Below, piece after piece: positions 34,183 through 41,896 of a stretch of 43,196 bases of DNA. The position numbers were made by a program, and so were the translations under genes. The DNA is from Candidatus Aegiribacteria sp. GTDB taxonomy: Bacteria > Fermentibacterota > Fermentibacteria > Fermentibacterales > JCC-6. The first letter of the stretch is position 1, and each line of letters opens with the position of its first letter. A model generated the notes under the pieces. That model saw only the letters and a list, made by a program, of their open reading frames with translations, did not search any database and was not told the origin of the DNA. The stretch is taken from the NCBI GenBank assembly GCA_030600545.1, contig JAUVLV010000019.1:1-43196 (forward strand). The letters run 5' to 3'.

Positions 34183-36005
34183 TGCTTCGCCTTAAAGCCT
34201 AGTTGCTTGAATATCTTCTGGAGTTCTTCATCCATCTTCTTTGCCTGTTTTTCAAGACCTTCAGCACCCCAGATCTCTTCAAGAATTTCAGGGATGGGTC
34301 GGTAAACTTCCTTCTCACTTGTATCCACATACCGGGAGGGTGACAGGTTGTAGTCATTCCCTTCTGCCTCTTCGATCGTGATAACCTTGATGAAACGATC
34401 AACATCCTGCCCCTTAATGAAACCCCGGGCAACCTTGTGAATGCTTTCATCAGGGATGTAGTTCTTTGGACGTCCCTTCTTGAATTCCTGTCCTGCATTC
34501 ACCAGTACGATCTTGCCTTTTCTCTGCGGAAGCTTGTTCATGTTAAGGATAATAATGACGCCGGCAGCGGTAGTATTGTAGAAGAGATTGTCGGGAAGCA
34601 GAACAACTCCCTCGATGATGTCATGTTCTACAAACCACTTCCTGATGGTTTTCTCTTTGTCTTCATTTCGACTTCCACTACCTCTGGTAACAGCACCGGT
34701 ATCTAAAACAACACCGGCTCGACCATTAGTCTTCAGCGAAGTGATCGTATGCTGAAGCCAGGCCCAGTCAGCCTTACCCGATGTAATACCGCCATGATCG
34801 TCAAAACGCCCGAAATCATCGGTTTCATAAACGGAAGTATCGAATGCTTGATTCCACATGGGATTAGCCACTACTATATCGAACTTCCTGATGCTCGCAT
34901 CGGATTCGCGAAATTTGGGATTAGTCATGGAATTGCCACGGAGAATTTCACCTTCCATGTCATGAATCACCATATTCATTCGAGCAATCGCATAACTTGA
35001 TCCTGTCAGTTCCTGTCCGTAGAGTCTGAGGGGACGGCTGACCTTCAGTTCCCTTTCCATGAGTGCAAGTTCACATTTAATTAAAAGACCTGCGGAACCG
35101 CAGGCGTAATCGTATACTTCTTCTCCCTGTGAAGGACGCATCATGTAGGCAATGAGCCATCCAACTTCAGTCGGAGTGAAAAATTCTCCGGCACTTTGCC
35201 CCTGTCCTTCAGCAAATTTCCGCAGAAGATATTCGTAGCAGCGACCAAGGAAATCGGGTTCTACATCGTATAACCCAAGGCGATAACGGGAATCGGACAG
35301 AGTTTCAATGATACCAGCCAGAGCGGAATCACTTATTTCTCTTTCACCATTCCGCGTCTCATTGAAATCAATTATGTCAATGACACCACTAAGATCTTTT
35401 CGTCTATCTCCTGCGTTCGCCTTGACAATAATCCGCATGGTGGTTGTAAGTTGTTCTCCGAGTGTCTTTGGTTTTTGATTATCTGGCCATTCAAACTGTT
35501 CTCGCCCACTTACTACAGCCCAGCGCGCCTCTGGAGGGATATAGAAACGGACTAGACCAGTATCTGCTTCAATGATGGACAGAGCTGTTTCATAATCACC
35601 GTAGGTTTCTGTCAGACGCTCTATTTCGTCCTCAAAGACATCTGATAACCGTTTAATGAATACTAGCGGCAAAATGTAATCCTTGAATTTCGGAGCATCC
35701 TTCTCCCCACGGATAGAACAAGCAGCGCTCCAGAGCATTTGCTCCATTGACTTCGTTGCAAGAAGGTCTGATTTTAGCTTCCGTCGTCTTTTCTGATTAC
35801 CGTGAACAAGTTCAGTCGGGTCTAGTTCTTCATCCATCAAACTAGTTATTGCTTGTATTGCCTTGCTACGGGGTATACTTCTACCATTCTCCCAGCGATT
35901 AAGTGTAGAGAATGCCACACCGATCTTTGCTGCAAGTTCCTCCTGTGTTAGGTTATACTTCAGTCTGAGTTGTTTAAGAATATTCGGGATTTCTTTGATT
36001 TCCAT
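34179..36005 (-). CDS. hsdM: Type I DNA methyltransferase M subunit with N-terminal XRE-type HTH
   Basis: Residues 5-60 are an XRE-family helix-turn-helix (LKYNLTQEELAAKIGVAFST, LNRWENGRSIP). A linker leads into an HsdM N-terminal helical domain (about 85-240) and an N6-adenine methylase: GEFFTPTEV (273-281), SAM motif I DYACGSAG (299-306) and catalytic motif IV as NPMW (381-384) rather than the common NPPF/NPPY. The 608-residue length exceeds usual HsdM by the HTH. The fusion could let the methylase bind its own promoter, like a C protein. A strong promoter and GGAGG precede the ATG. It is the first gene of the hsd operon. Confidence 0.95.
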   Translation of the reverse strand: MEIKEIPNILKQLRLKYNLTQEELAAKIGVAFSTLNRWENGRSIPRSKAIQAITSLMDEELDPTELVHGNQKRRRKLKSDLLATKSMEQMLWSAACSIRGEKDAPKFKDYILPLVFIKRLSDVFEDEIERLTETYGDYETALSIIEADTGLVRFYIPPEARWAVVSGREQFEWPDNQKPKTLGEQLTTTMRIIVKANAGDRRKDLSGVIDIIDFNETRNGEREISDSALAGIIETLSDSRYRLGLYDVEPDFLGRCYEYLLRKFAEGQGQSAGEFFTPTEVGWLIAYMMRPSQGEEVYDYACGSAGLLIKCELALMERELKVSRPLRLYGQELTGSSYAIARMNMVIHDMEGEILRGNSMTNPKFRESDASIRKFDIVVANPMWNQAFDTSVYETDDFGRFDDHGGITSGKADWAWLQHTITSLKTNGRAGVVLDTGAVTRGSGSRNEDKEKTIRKWFVEHDIIEGVVLLPDNLFYNTTAAGVIIILNMNKLPQRKGKIVLVNAGQEFKKGRPKNYIPDESIHKVARGFIKGQDVDRFIKVITIEEAEGNDYNLSPSRYVDTSEKEVYRPIPEILEEIWGAEGLEKQAKKMDEELQKIFKQLGFKAKQ

Positions 36006-36028
36006 TGATTTCCTCCAAATCTAACAAT

Positions 36029-36057
36029 ATATAACACTATAGCGTATATAGCGTCAA
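36029..36057 (-). promoter_or_regulatory. Promoter of the hsd operon
   Basis: On the minus strand TTGACG (36052-36057) and TTATAT (36029-36034) are separated by exactly 17 bases. The -10 element ends 24 bases before the hsdM ATG (36005), and GGAGG sits in between at about 36011-36016. This is the best sigma-70-type promoter in the island and the only clear one upstream of hsdM. Confidence 0.7.
36038..36055 (-). promoter_or_regulatory. Tandem 9-bp operator candidate inside the hsdM promoter
   Basis: On the plus strand TATAGCGTA (36038-36046) is followed at once by TATAGCGTC (36047-36055). The pair fills the promoter spacer and part of the -35 box, so a bound protein would block RNA polymerase. 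The XRE-type HTH at the N-terminus of HsdM is the natural candidate, giving feedback on methylase level. This is inference from position. Confidence 0.55.
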
Positions 36058-36243
36058 GTCCCTAATTTTTTTCATTTAAGAGCGTACATATTGTTACTAT
36101 TGTTGTAGATGACGTATTAGTGTAATTCTTATGTGCATATAGTAGAAGGTTATAAATTCTTGAAAAGTGTGATATTTTTGAATTTATAGATACGGATATG
36201 TTTTCCTGTCGAGTCTGAAGAATTCTAGTGATCTGGAAAACGA

Positions 36244-36945
36244 TCAGAGATTATCAGTTAGTTTTTCTTCCAGCAGATAAGCTCCCTGCAGCTTTAACCA
36301 TTGCTTGTACGGCTTCACATCGCCCAGAATATTTTCAACAGCTCCCCAGAATTTCTTTGAATGGTTTCTGTGCTGCAGATGAACCAGTTCATGAACCACC
36401 ACATACTCAACTACGCTCAGTGGAGCATGAACCAGCATTCTGTTTACCATGATCGCTCCTCGTGGGCTGCAGCTTCCCCAACGAGTACGTGCGTTGGACA
36501 ATCTGATTCTGGAGGGGATAAGCCCTTGTCTGGAATGCTCTTCAATGATCCTGTTTACATGGCTGAGGAGGCGGTCATCAAGCCATCTTTTCACAACTGA
36601 GGTTAGATCAGCTTCTCCTGGTAAACATACGTACAGAACTCCATTGCGCTGTGTCAGTTCTTCCTTCTCTGAAACGGTTTCAGACAGCTGAAGAACTGCC
36701 GTTTCTCCGAAAACAGACAGATTTGAACCATTTGCAAATTCAGCAGGTATTGCGGGAGGGTCAACCGATGCAAAATACGCAAGCTTCTTCGCAATCCATT
36801 TGGCGCGGCTGCGCACAAACCCGTCAATAACGGAAATACGTACTCCTGCGGGAGCTGTTACCCGTACTTCTCCGGGTACGACCTGAAGGCTCAATCTTTT
36901 TGCCCGTCGGCTGTATTTGAGCAGGTACGGTATTCTCTGCGTCAT
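36244..36945 (-). CDS. YgjP-like (DUF45/SprT-type) zinc metallopeptidase
   Basis: The protein is 233 residues from the ATG at 36945, which has GGAGGATC upstream; a longer frame from 36987 lacks such a site. It has the full family plan: an N-terminal beta domain (KRLSLQVVPGEVRVTAPAGV), TRWGSCSPRG (154-163) and the zinc site HELVH (H185, E186, H189) with H195 in RNH. Members are predicted zinc proteases or DNA-associated peptidases. It is transcribed towards hsdM but is separated from it by about 240 bases with an independent hsdM promoter. A short relative closes the hsd operon at 22116. Confidence 0.9.
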   Translation of the reverse strand: MTQRIPYLLKYSRRAKRLSLQVVPGEVRVTAPAGVRISVIDGFVRSRAKWIAKKLAYFASVDPPAIPAEFANGSNLSVFGETAVLQLSETVSEKEELTQRNGVLYVCLPGEADLTSVVKRWLDDRLLSHVNRIIEEHSRQGLIPSRIRLSNARTRWGSCSPRGAIMVNRMLVHAPLSVVEYVVVHELVHLQHRNHSKKFWGAVENILGDVKPYKQWLKLQGAYLLEEKLTDNL

Positions 36946-37125
36946 GATCCTCCAAGTAAATTTTTCGAAGGATGAATAATAGCACAAGATATCTGATCAA
37001 ACTAGTAATCCGCATCTCCGATTAGCGTTCTTTTCAAAACGGTGCAGAAAGTTGTGGATATAAGGCTTACGAGTATAGTGCAAAATCGGGGAATCAATAA
37101 CTGAAGTTGACAAACTGACTCGATG

Positions 37126-37167
37126 TTTGTACGAAATGTACTGTTTTTTTTGTGCATTTCGTTCAAA
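37126..37167. promoter_or_regulatory. Imperfect 16-bp inverted repeat in the glnA leader
   Basis: TTTGTACGAAATGTAC (37126-37141) and GTGCATTTCGTTCAAA (37152-37167) are complementary at 14 of 16 positions around a T-rich 10-base loop. The repeat ends 5 bases before the -35 box of the glnA promoter, a usual place for an activator or repressor site. It could also form an RNA hairpin if transcription starts further upstream, where another TTGACA lies at 37107-37112. Confidence 0.6.
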
Positions 37168-37172
37168 TATGG

Positions 37173-37200
37173 TTGACAACCAGTACATATTTAATATTTT
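37173..37200 (+). promoter_or_regulatory. Putative glnA promoter
   Basis: TTGACA (37173-37178) is a perfect -35. TATTTT (37195-37200), 16 bases further on, is an acceptable -10. The first codon of glnA lies 32 bases downstream with GGAGGGG in between. Confidence 0.6.
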
Positions 37201-37231
37201 TGTCCCAACTGATTTCAAAAGGAGGGGCATT

Positions 37232-38563
37232 ATGGTTTCCAGGTTTTCTGAAATAGTCAATCTATGCAAAGAATCCAATGTTCACTTTCTCAGGCTGCAA
37301 TTCACTGATATTGACGGTATTGTAAAAAACGTTGAAGTACCTGAAAGCCAGTTTGAGAAGGCACTGGATAGTCAGGTGATGTTCGACGGGTCTTCAATCG
37401 AAGGCTTCACCAGAATCGAAGAATCGGATATGCTTCTCTCTCCCGATCTGGACACCTTTGCTGTATTTCCCTGGGAGAGCGAGTACGGACGTATCGGTCG
37501 GCTGATATGCAATATCTCCCTTCCCGACGGTTCTCCCTTTCCCGGGTGCCCCCGTGCCATACTGAAAAGACAGGTGGCCCGGGCTTCATCTCTGGGCTTT
37601 CGTGTAATGGTGGGGCCGGAGGCGGAATTTTTTCTTTTCCAGCTGGACGCAAATGGAAATCCTTTAACGGAGACTCACGATAAAGGAGCCTACTTCGATC
37701 TTTCCCCCGTTGACCGGGGGGAAGAGGGACGCAGGGATATCGTCCTTGCTCTTGAATCCATGGGATACGAAGTGGAAGCGGCTCATCATGAAGTTGCCCC
37801 CGGACAGCATGAGATCGACTTCAGATACGTTGAAGCCGTTGAAGCGGCTGACAATATCGTAACATTCAGGTTCGTTGTTAAGAAAGTAGCGCTTCTGCAC
37901 TCTCTCCATGCCACATTTATGCCTAAACCCCTTGATAATGCTGCCGGCTCTGGAATGCATACTCATTTCTCAATGTTCAATGCCAACGATGAAAACGTAT
38001 TCTATGATAGAGATGATCCACATGGGCTCTCGTCCACCGCCCGGGGCTTTATGGCTGGAGTTCTTAATCATGCCCGGGGTTTTACCGCAGTGACCAATCC
38101 TCTGGTGAACTCATACAAGAGGCTTGTCCCCGGTTATGAGGCACCGGTTAATGTAGCATGGTCAATGAAAAATAGATCACCTCTGCTCAGAGTACCGGCT
38201 GCAAGGGGCAATGGAACCCGCTGCGAAATTCGAGTGCCTGATCCTTCATGCAATCCATATCTTGCCCTCGCGGTTATGCTGGCTGCCGGACTGGACGGCA
38301 TGGAGAAAAAGATGGACTGCGGTGATCCGGTGAACAGGAACATTTTTTCCATGAGCGGCAGAGAGAAAAAAAGACTCAGGATAAAGACACTGCCCGACAG
38401 CCTCTGCGCAGCTCTGGATTGTATGGAGAAGGATGATGTGGTGAAGGACACCCTTGGAGAGCATGTGTTCAACCATTTCCTCCTGAACAAGCGAAGGGAA
38501 TGGGAAGAGTATATTAAAGTTATTCATCCCTGGGAGGTTGAACGGTATCTGGACAGGTATTAA
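37232..38563 (+). CDS. glnA: Glutamine synthetase, type I-alpha
   Basis: The protein is 443 residues from the ATG at 37232, set by AGGAGGGG just upstream; a longer in-frame ORF reaches back into the promoter. It has the GS beta-grasp domain (QFTDIDGIVKNVEVP, MFDGSSIEGFTRI), catalytic metal and ATP residues (GPEAEFFLFQ, EAAHHEVAPGQHEIDFRY, GSGMHTHFSMF), NPLVNSYKRLVPGYEAPVN and RCEIRVPDPSCNPYLA. Length and C-terminus match the GSI-alpha group (Bacillus type), which lacks the adenylylation loop tyrosine of GSI-beta. Control should thus be by feedback and transcription. It is the only plus-strand protein gene in the window. Confidence 0.97.
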   Translation: MVSRFSEIVNLCKESNVHFLRLQFTDIDGIVKNVEVPESQFEKALDSQVMFDGSSIEGFTRIEESDMLLSPDLDTFAVFPWESEYGRIGRLICNISLPDGSPFPGCPRAILKRQVARASSLGFRVMVGPEAEFFLFQLDANGNPLTETHDKGAYFDLSPVDRGEEGRRDIVLALESMGYEVEAAHHEVAPGQHEIDFRYVEAVEAADNIVTFRFVVKKVALLHSLHATFMPKPLDNAAGSGMHTHFSMFNANDENVFYDRDDPHGLSSTARGFMAGVLNHARGFTAVTNPLVNSYKRLVPGYEAPVNVAWSMKNRSPLLRVPAARGNGTRCEIRVPDPSCNPYLALAVMLAAGLDGMEKKMDCGDPVNRNIFSMSGREKKRLRIKTLPDSLCAALDCMEKDDVVKDTLGEHVFNHFLLNKRREWEEYIKVIHPWEVERYLDRY

Positions 38564-38570
38564 CCAAAGG

Positions 38571-38605
38571 AAAGTGCCGTGTCCTCCGAGAGAACACGGC
38601 ACTTT
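38571..38605. terminator. Bidirectional terminator between glnA and the convergent barrel gene
   Basis: AAAGTGCCGTGT (38571-38582) and ACACGGCACTTT (38594-38605) form a perfect 12-bp stem with an 11-base loop. A- and T-rich ends flank it on both sides. It lies 7 bases after the glnA stop and 26 bases from the stop of the opposing gene. Confidence 0.85.
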
Positions 38606-38630
38606 CTGTTCAGCTAATAACCGTTTTGAT

Positions 38631-39653
38631 CTAGAAGTAGTAGGAACAGGACAGATTGCTCATAAAGCCATTGGAATTACCGCTGACCATGTATGGACCG
38701 TCATGAAGGAATACATCACTGATCTCAGCATCGAGGTCGAAGTTCCCTATGGCGAATCCGATACCGTAGCTGTCGCTGTAGCTTGTTGAGATAACAGCGT
38801 CAGCGTCTCCCTGCTTGAAGTAATCGGTAACCATGTCTCCGCCAGCTCTGAGGTAGAACCAGTTGAAAAGCTGCTGTTCTGCGCCAAAGCTGATGTCCAT
38901 GATGTCTATGTCCATCTGGCTGTCAGGTGCGTCGCCGCTGTCTACCGAGAAGGATGTGTTCTCAACACCGATGAAGATACCGGCAATGAACCTTGTGCTG
39001 GGAGTGTACATCTTGTTGATGCCGCCACCGAAGTCAGCACTAATGATGGTTTTATCCATGGCGTCTTCGTTGCTGTAGCTCGCAAATCCTGCAGACATTA
39101 TCGGGAAGAGGTTGACGAGGGCATCCCCGTTATCGCCTCTTAATGATACTCCACCGTTGAAAACTGAGTTCTCGGAGTCAACAGTATCAATTGAGAGTGT
39201 TGTCGAATGATAGCTGCCGCCCAGGGCAAGATCGTTTTCCCTGCCCAGAAAGTTTATTTCCGTACCGAATGCGACACCAAAATCTAACTCATCCATCGTC
39301 ATGATGGTATCTATCCCTATATTACTTGAATAGTCAAGACCGACGATGATACCGTAGTTCCCACCATGGTAAAGGCATTCAAGAAGATAGCCGTTATGGT
39401 TATGGGTACCTCCCCATGTGGCGTCGCCTATCTGCTTGACTCCACCGAACCAGCCAAGGTCCCAGCCTCCAGCGGCGTTGACAGAACTGATCTGCGCAAA
39501 CTGATAGTCTCCGATAGTTCCGGGATATGCCCACATCTCGTTGTAGTCATCAACAAGAAGACGCGCATCTCCTCTGGCAAGCACGTTCAAACGGGGATCG
39601 CTTGCAAATACTGTCATTGCAAGAATTGCAAGAATACATACAGTAAGTTTCAT
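38631..39653 (-). CDS. Secreted beta-barrel-like outer-membrane protein
   Basis: The 340-residue protein has a signal peptide (LTVCILAILAMTVFA, cleavage likely before S18). It is rich in alternating polar/hydrophobic strands (YGIIVGLDYSSNIG, FVDSENSVFNGGVSLRG-like segments, FNWFYLRAGGDMVTDYF). It ends in SCSYYF, and a C-terminal phenylalanine is the usual signal for BAM-assisted insertion. I cannot assign a family; it may be a porin-like barrel. GGGAGGGAAA precedes the ATG. A hairpin lies in its leader. Confidence 0.8.
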   Translation of the reverse strand: MKLTVCILAILAMTVFASDPRLNVLARGDARLLVDDYNEMWAYPGTIGDYQFAQISSVNAAGGWDLGWFGGVKQIGDATWGGTHNHNGYLLECLYHGGNYGIIVGLDYSSNIGIDTIMTMDELDFGVAFGTEINFLGRENDLALGGSYHSTTLSIDTVDSENSVFNGGVSLRGDNGDALVNLFPIMSAGFASYSNEDAMDKTIISADFGGGINKMYTPSTRFIAGIFIGVENTSFSVDSGDAPDSQMDIDIMDISFGAEQQLFNWFYLRAGGDMVTDYFKQGDADAVISTSYSDSYGIGFAIGNFDLDAEISDVFLHDGPYMVSGNSNGFMSNLSCSYYF

Positions 39654-39675
39654 TTTCCCTCCCTTTTGTTAGGTT

Positions 39676-39707
39676 TCAGCCATTATGCCTTTTAAAAAAA
39701 TGGCTGA
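39676..39707 (-). promoter_or_regulatory. Leader hairpin upstream of the barrel gene
   Basis: TCAGCCATT (39676-39684) and AATGGCTGA (39699-39707) give a 9-bp stem with a 14-base A/T-rich loop, about 23 bases before the start codon. Such leader hairpins often stabilise mRNA of abundant envelope proteins. On the minus strand the loop holds seven T residues but the second arm follows them, so it is not a terminator. Confidence 0.45.
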
Positions 39708-39816
39708 TTCGTTAAGATTTCATATAATGCCAGGAATTCAAAGGAATGCCTGTATCAGGTTAAACGAAACCTCATTGAGTGTAATATAACATAAACTAAT
39801 TACAAGTCCACAAATA

Positions 39817-40251
39817 TCAGTTTACCCTGTGTACTCTGCCCAGAATTGTAACGGAAATGCCAAAACCTCCAGCAAGACCTGTAACCAATCTTATAACGTT
39901 ACTGCTCTCGTAAGATGAATGAAATTGCAGCATGCCATCAGCAATAAGAGGCAGCAACAGGGGAAAACCCGCCCAGAACGGAATTTTACCTGTACGTGAG
40001 TACATCAGAACGATCCCGCCAGCAAGACCCAGCCAGAAGGCTGTGCACCTCGCGCATAGGGCGGATGTTCCCCAGGGCAGATTAACGCATCTCGAAGGCA
40101 TTCTATGGCAGGTTGCGGACAGAACCGGATCAATGAAGTTCCCACTGTTGCCCATGACAGGCCGGGCAATTGAAAACAGAAACATCAAGCCTGCAGGAAC
40201 CCCCAGGAGAATGGCAAACATAAGCCTGCCCTTTTTCCAGTTGCTATTCAT
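39817..40251 (-). CDS. DUF2085 family membrane protein
   Basis: The 144-residue protein has four hydrophobic segments and the conserved cysteine pattern of DUF2085: SATCHRMPSRCVNLPW and SALCARCTAFWLGL. The second motif, CxxC followed by an aromatic membrane helix, is the family hallmark. Its function is unknown; metal or redox roles have been suggested from the cysteines. It follows the nucleotidase by 27 bases in the same direction, so the two may share a transcript. Confidence 0.85.
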   Translation of the reverse strand: MNSNWKKGRLMFAILLGVPAGLMFLFSIARPVMGNSGNFIDPVLSATCHRMPSRCVNLPWGTSALCARCTAFWLGLAGGIVLMYSRTGKIPFWAGFPLLLPLIADGMLQFHSSYESSNVIRLVTGLAGGFGISVTILGRVHRVN

Positions 40252-40278
40252 ACTGTTCCTGACCCGATCAGCAGAATT

Positions 40279-41883
40279 CTACCTGGGTTCTTCTATCCAG
40301 ATTATTCTTGTCCAATTATCCGCTTCTATCTCCCCCAGCTCTGTAATGTATCCTGTAACCGCTTCCATGAGAGTTACATTCGCGGGAACCGCATCATGTT
40401 CGAGCATTATATCGTAGCCTACATTGCCCTGGGCGAGATATCCGCTCGTTACGAATCTGTAGGTTCTTTCAAGGTCGAGAGGTTCTCCGTTTATTAACAT
40501 GTTCTCTATCTTTTCCCCATCGGGCATCACCTGATTGCGCTCCGCGGTAAGGCCGCCTATTTCCATATCGCGGCGGCGCCCCTGCATACCGGTTTCGAGT
40601 ATCGCCTTCAGTTCGGCCCCGGTCACTTCCATTACAAACAGATCTTCTTCAAAGGGTATCGCCTGGTAAACGATTCTTGGTGTTATGGAACCCCTCGGGA
40701 TGGCGGCCCTTATACCGCCGCGGTTCATAAGTGCAACATCGGCATCTGTGCTCCAGAGCATCGCATCGGCAATGAACCTGCCAAGAGGATGTTCAGCGTT
40801 TCCTCTGGGAATCTGCTCGGTTGCTTCACCTATCACGTGGTCCATTCCAGCTTCAGCAATGGATCTGAAACTCTCTATCATCTCCGCTATTTCTGGATCA
40901 GGCCAGAATTCATCATGGAGAAGGCTGACGTATTCCTCTCCTTCTGGAAGATCGTAACCGATCAGAGTTTTCGTGTCAGTATCTATCTTCAGCCGAATAC
41001 GGCCAATTCCCGTTCCGTTTGCGTACCCCTGAACAACAAGGGTATGGTTTATCGGGTTTACCCAGGGCTCTGCGAATCCCAGGTGAATATGCCCGGATAC
41101 TATCAGATCTATCCCGGATACGAGACATGTAAGTTCCACGTGATTCATACAGAAGTCCTTTGTATACTCCTCACCTGCGCTCCATGCGTCGTAAACCCTT
41201 TCAAGGTACTTGTCCGGTTCCCCCGGCTGCCCGAGATGGGAAACCAGTATAACGATATCGGCTCCCTGTTCCTCAACTTCCTCTATGTACCTTCTGGTAC
41301 ACTCAACTTCGTTGAGGAAGATATAGCTGCCGATAAGCTCAGGGGTGACAAGACCGTAAGTATCAGTTGTGACCAGCCCGATGAAAGCGATCTTGACCCC
41401 TTCATAATCAATGATCTCGTAGGGAATGACCGGATAGGGAATCTCCCCGGTGGCCGAGTCAACAAAATTCGCGCAGATGACCGGGAAATCAGCCTGCTCG
41501 CTAAGTTCAATGGCATTCTGGGATCCATCGTCAAAATCATGGTTGCCGAGGGTTATCATGTCGTAACCCGCAGCATTCATCCATTCTATTATGAATTCTC
41601 CGCTTCCGTAATTTCCGGTCGGTGTTCCCTGGTAGATATCGCCCGCATCTATCAGAAGGCAGTATTCGCCGTTTTCCCTGCACTCCTCCCTTACTTCATC
41701 AACGTAAGCGCTTATGTATGCGCCTCCTCCGATCATGGGGGGAAAGTCGGGATTCAGGAAAGTAGCCTCCCTGGGTGTTATTCCACCATGTATATCGTTC
41801 GTATGCAGGATATTCAGATATATGGTATCCGCACCTGCAGTAAATACAAGGACAAGCAGTAGTATCGGTAGCAGTATTTTCAC
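40279..41883 (-). CDS. 5'-nucleotidase / UDP-sugar hydrolase family (UshA-like) exported phosphoesterase
   Basis: The protein is about 534 residues from a GTG at 41883 with GGGAGGATAAA in front; a longer frame from 41913 overlaps the upstream gene and has no ribosome site. It has a signal peptide (ILLPILLLVLVFTAGA). A metallophosphatase domain follows with ILHTNDIHGG, DAGDIYQGTP, GNHDFDDGS, LVSHLG and VSGHIHLGF. The C-terminal 5'-nucleotidase substrate domain has NRGGIRAAIPRGSI and FEEDLFVMEVTGAEL. It would release phosphate and nucleosides in the periplasm. Confidence 0.93.
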   Translation of the reverse strand: MKILLPILLLVLVFTAGADTIYLNILHTNDIHGGITPREATFLNPDFPPMIGGGAYISAYVDEVREECRENGEYCLLIDAGDIYQGTPTGNYGSGEFIIEWMNAAGYDMITLGNHDFDDGSQNAIELSEQADFPVICANFVDSATGEIPYPVIPYEIIDYEGVKIAFIGLVTTDTYGLVTPELIGSYIFLNEVECTRRYIEEVEEQGADIVILVSHLGQPGEPDKYLERVYDAWSAGEEYTKDFCMNHVELTCLVSGIDLIVSGHIHLGFAEPWVNPINHTLVVQGYANGTGIGRIRLKIDTDTKTLIGYDLPEGEEYVSLLHDEFWPDPEIAEMIESFRSIAEAGMDHVIGEATEQIPRGNAEHPLGRFIADAMLWSTDADVALMNRGGIRAAIPRGSITPRIVYQAIPFEEDLFVMEVTGAELKAILETGMQGRRRDMEIGGLTAERNQVMPDGEKIENMLINGEPLDLERTYRFVTSGYLAQGNVGYDIMLEHDAVPANVTLMEAVTGYITELGEIEADNWTRIIWIEEPR

Positions 41884-41896
41884 TTTATCCTCCCGC

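Noticed and set aside
22000-37000. Prophage or integrative element carrying the island
   Set aside because: The island is A+T-rich and looks transferred, but I see no integrase, transposase, phage structural gene, tRNA target or flanking direct repeat at either edge.
37127-37231. N-terminal extension of glutamine synthetase
   Set aside because: The in-frame extension reads through the inverted repeat and promoter, and a strong AGGAGGGG sits just before the internal ATG at 37232.
40789-41862. Plus-strand open frame (357 codons) opposite the nucleotidase gene
   Set aside because: It is fully antisense to a gene with intact catalytic motifs; the translated sequence is cysteine- and tyrosine-rich without any recognisable pattern.
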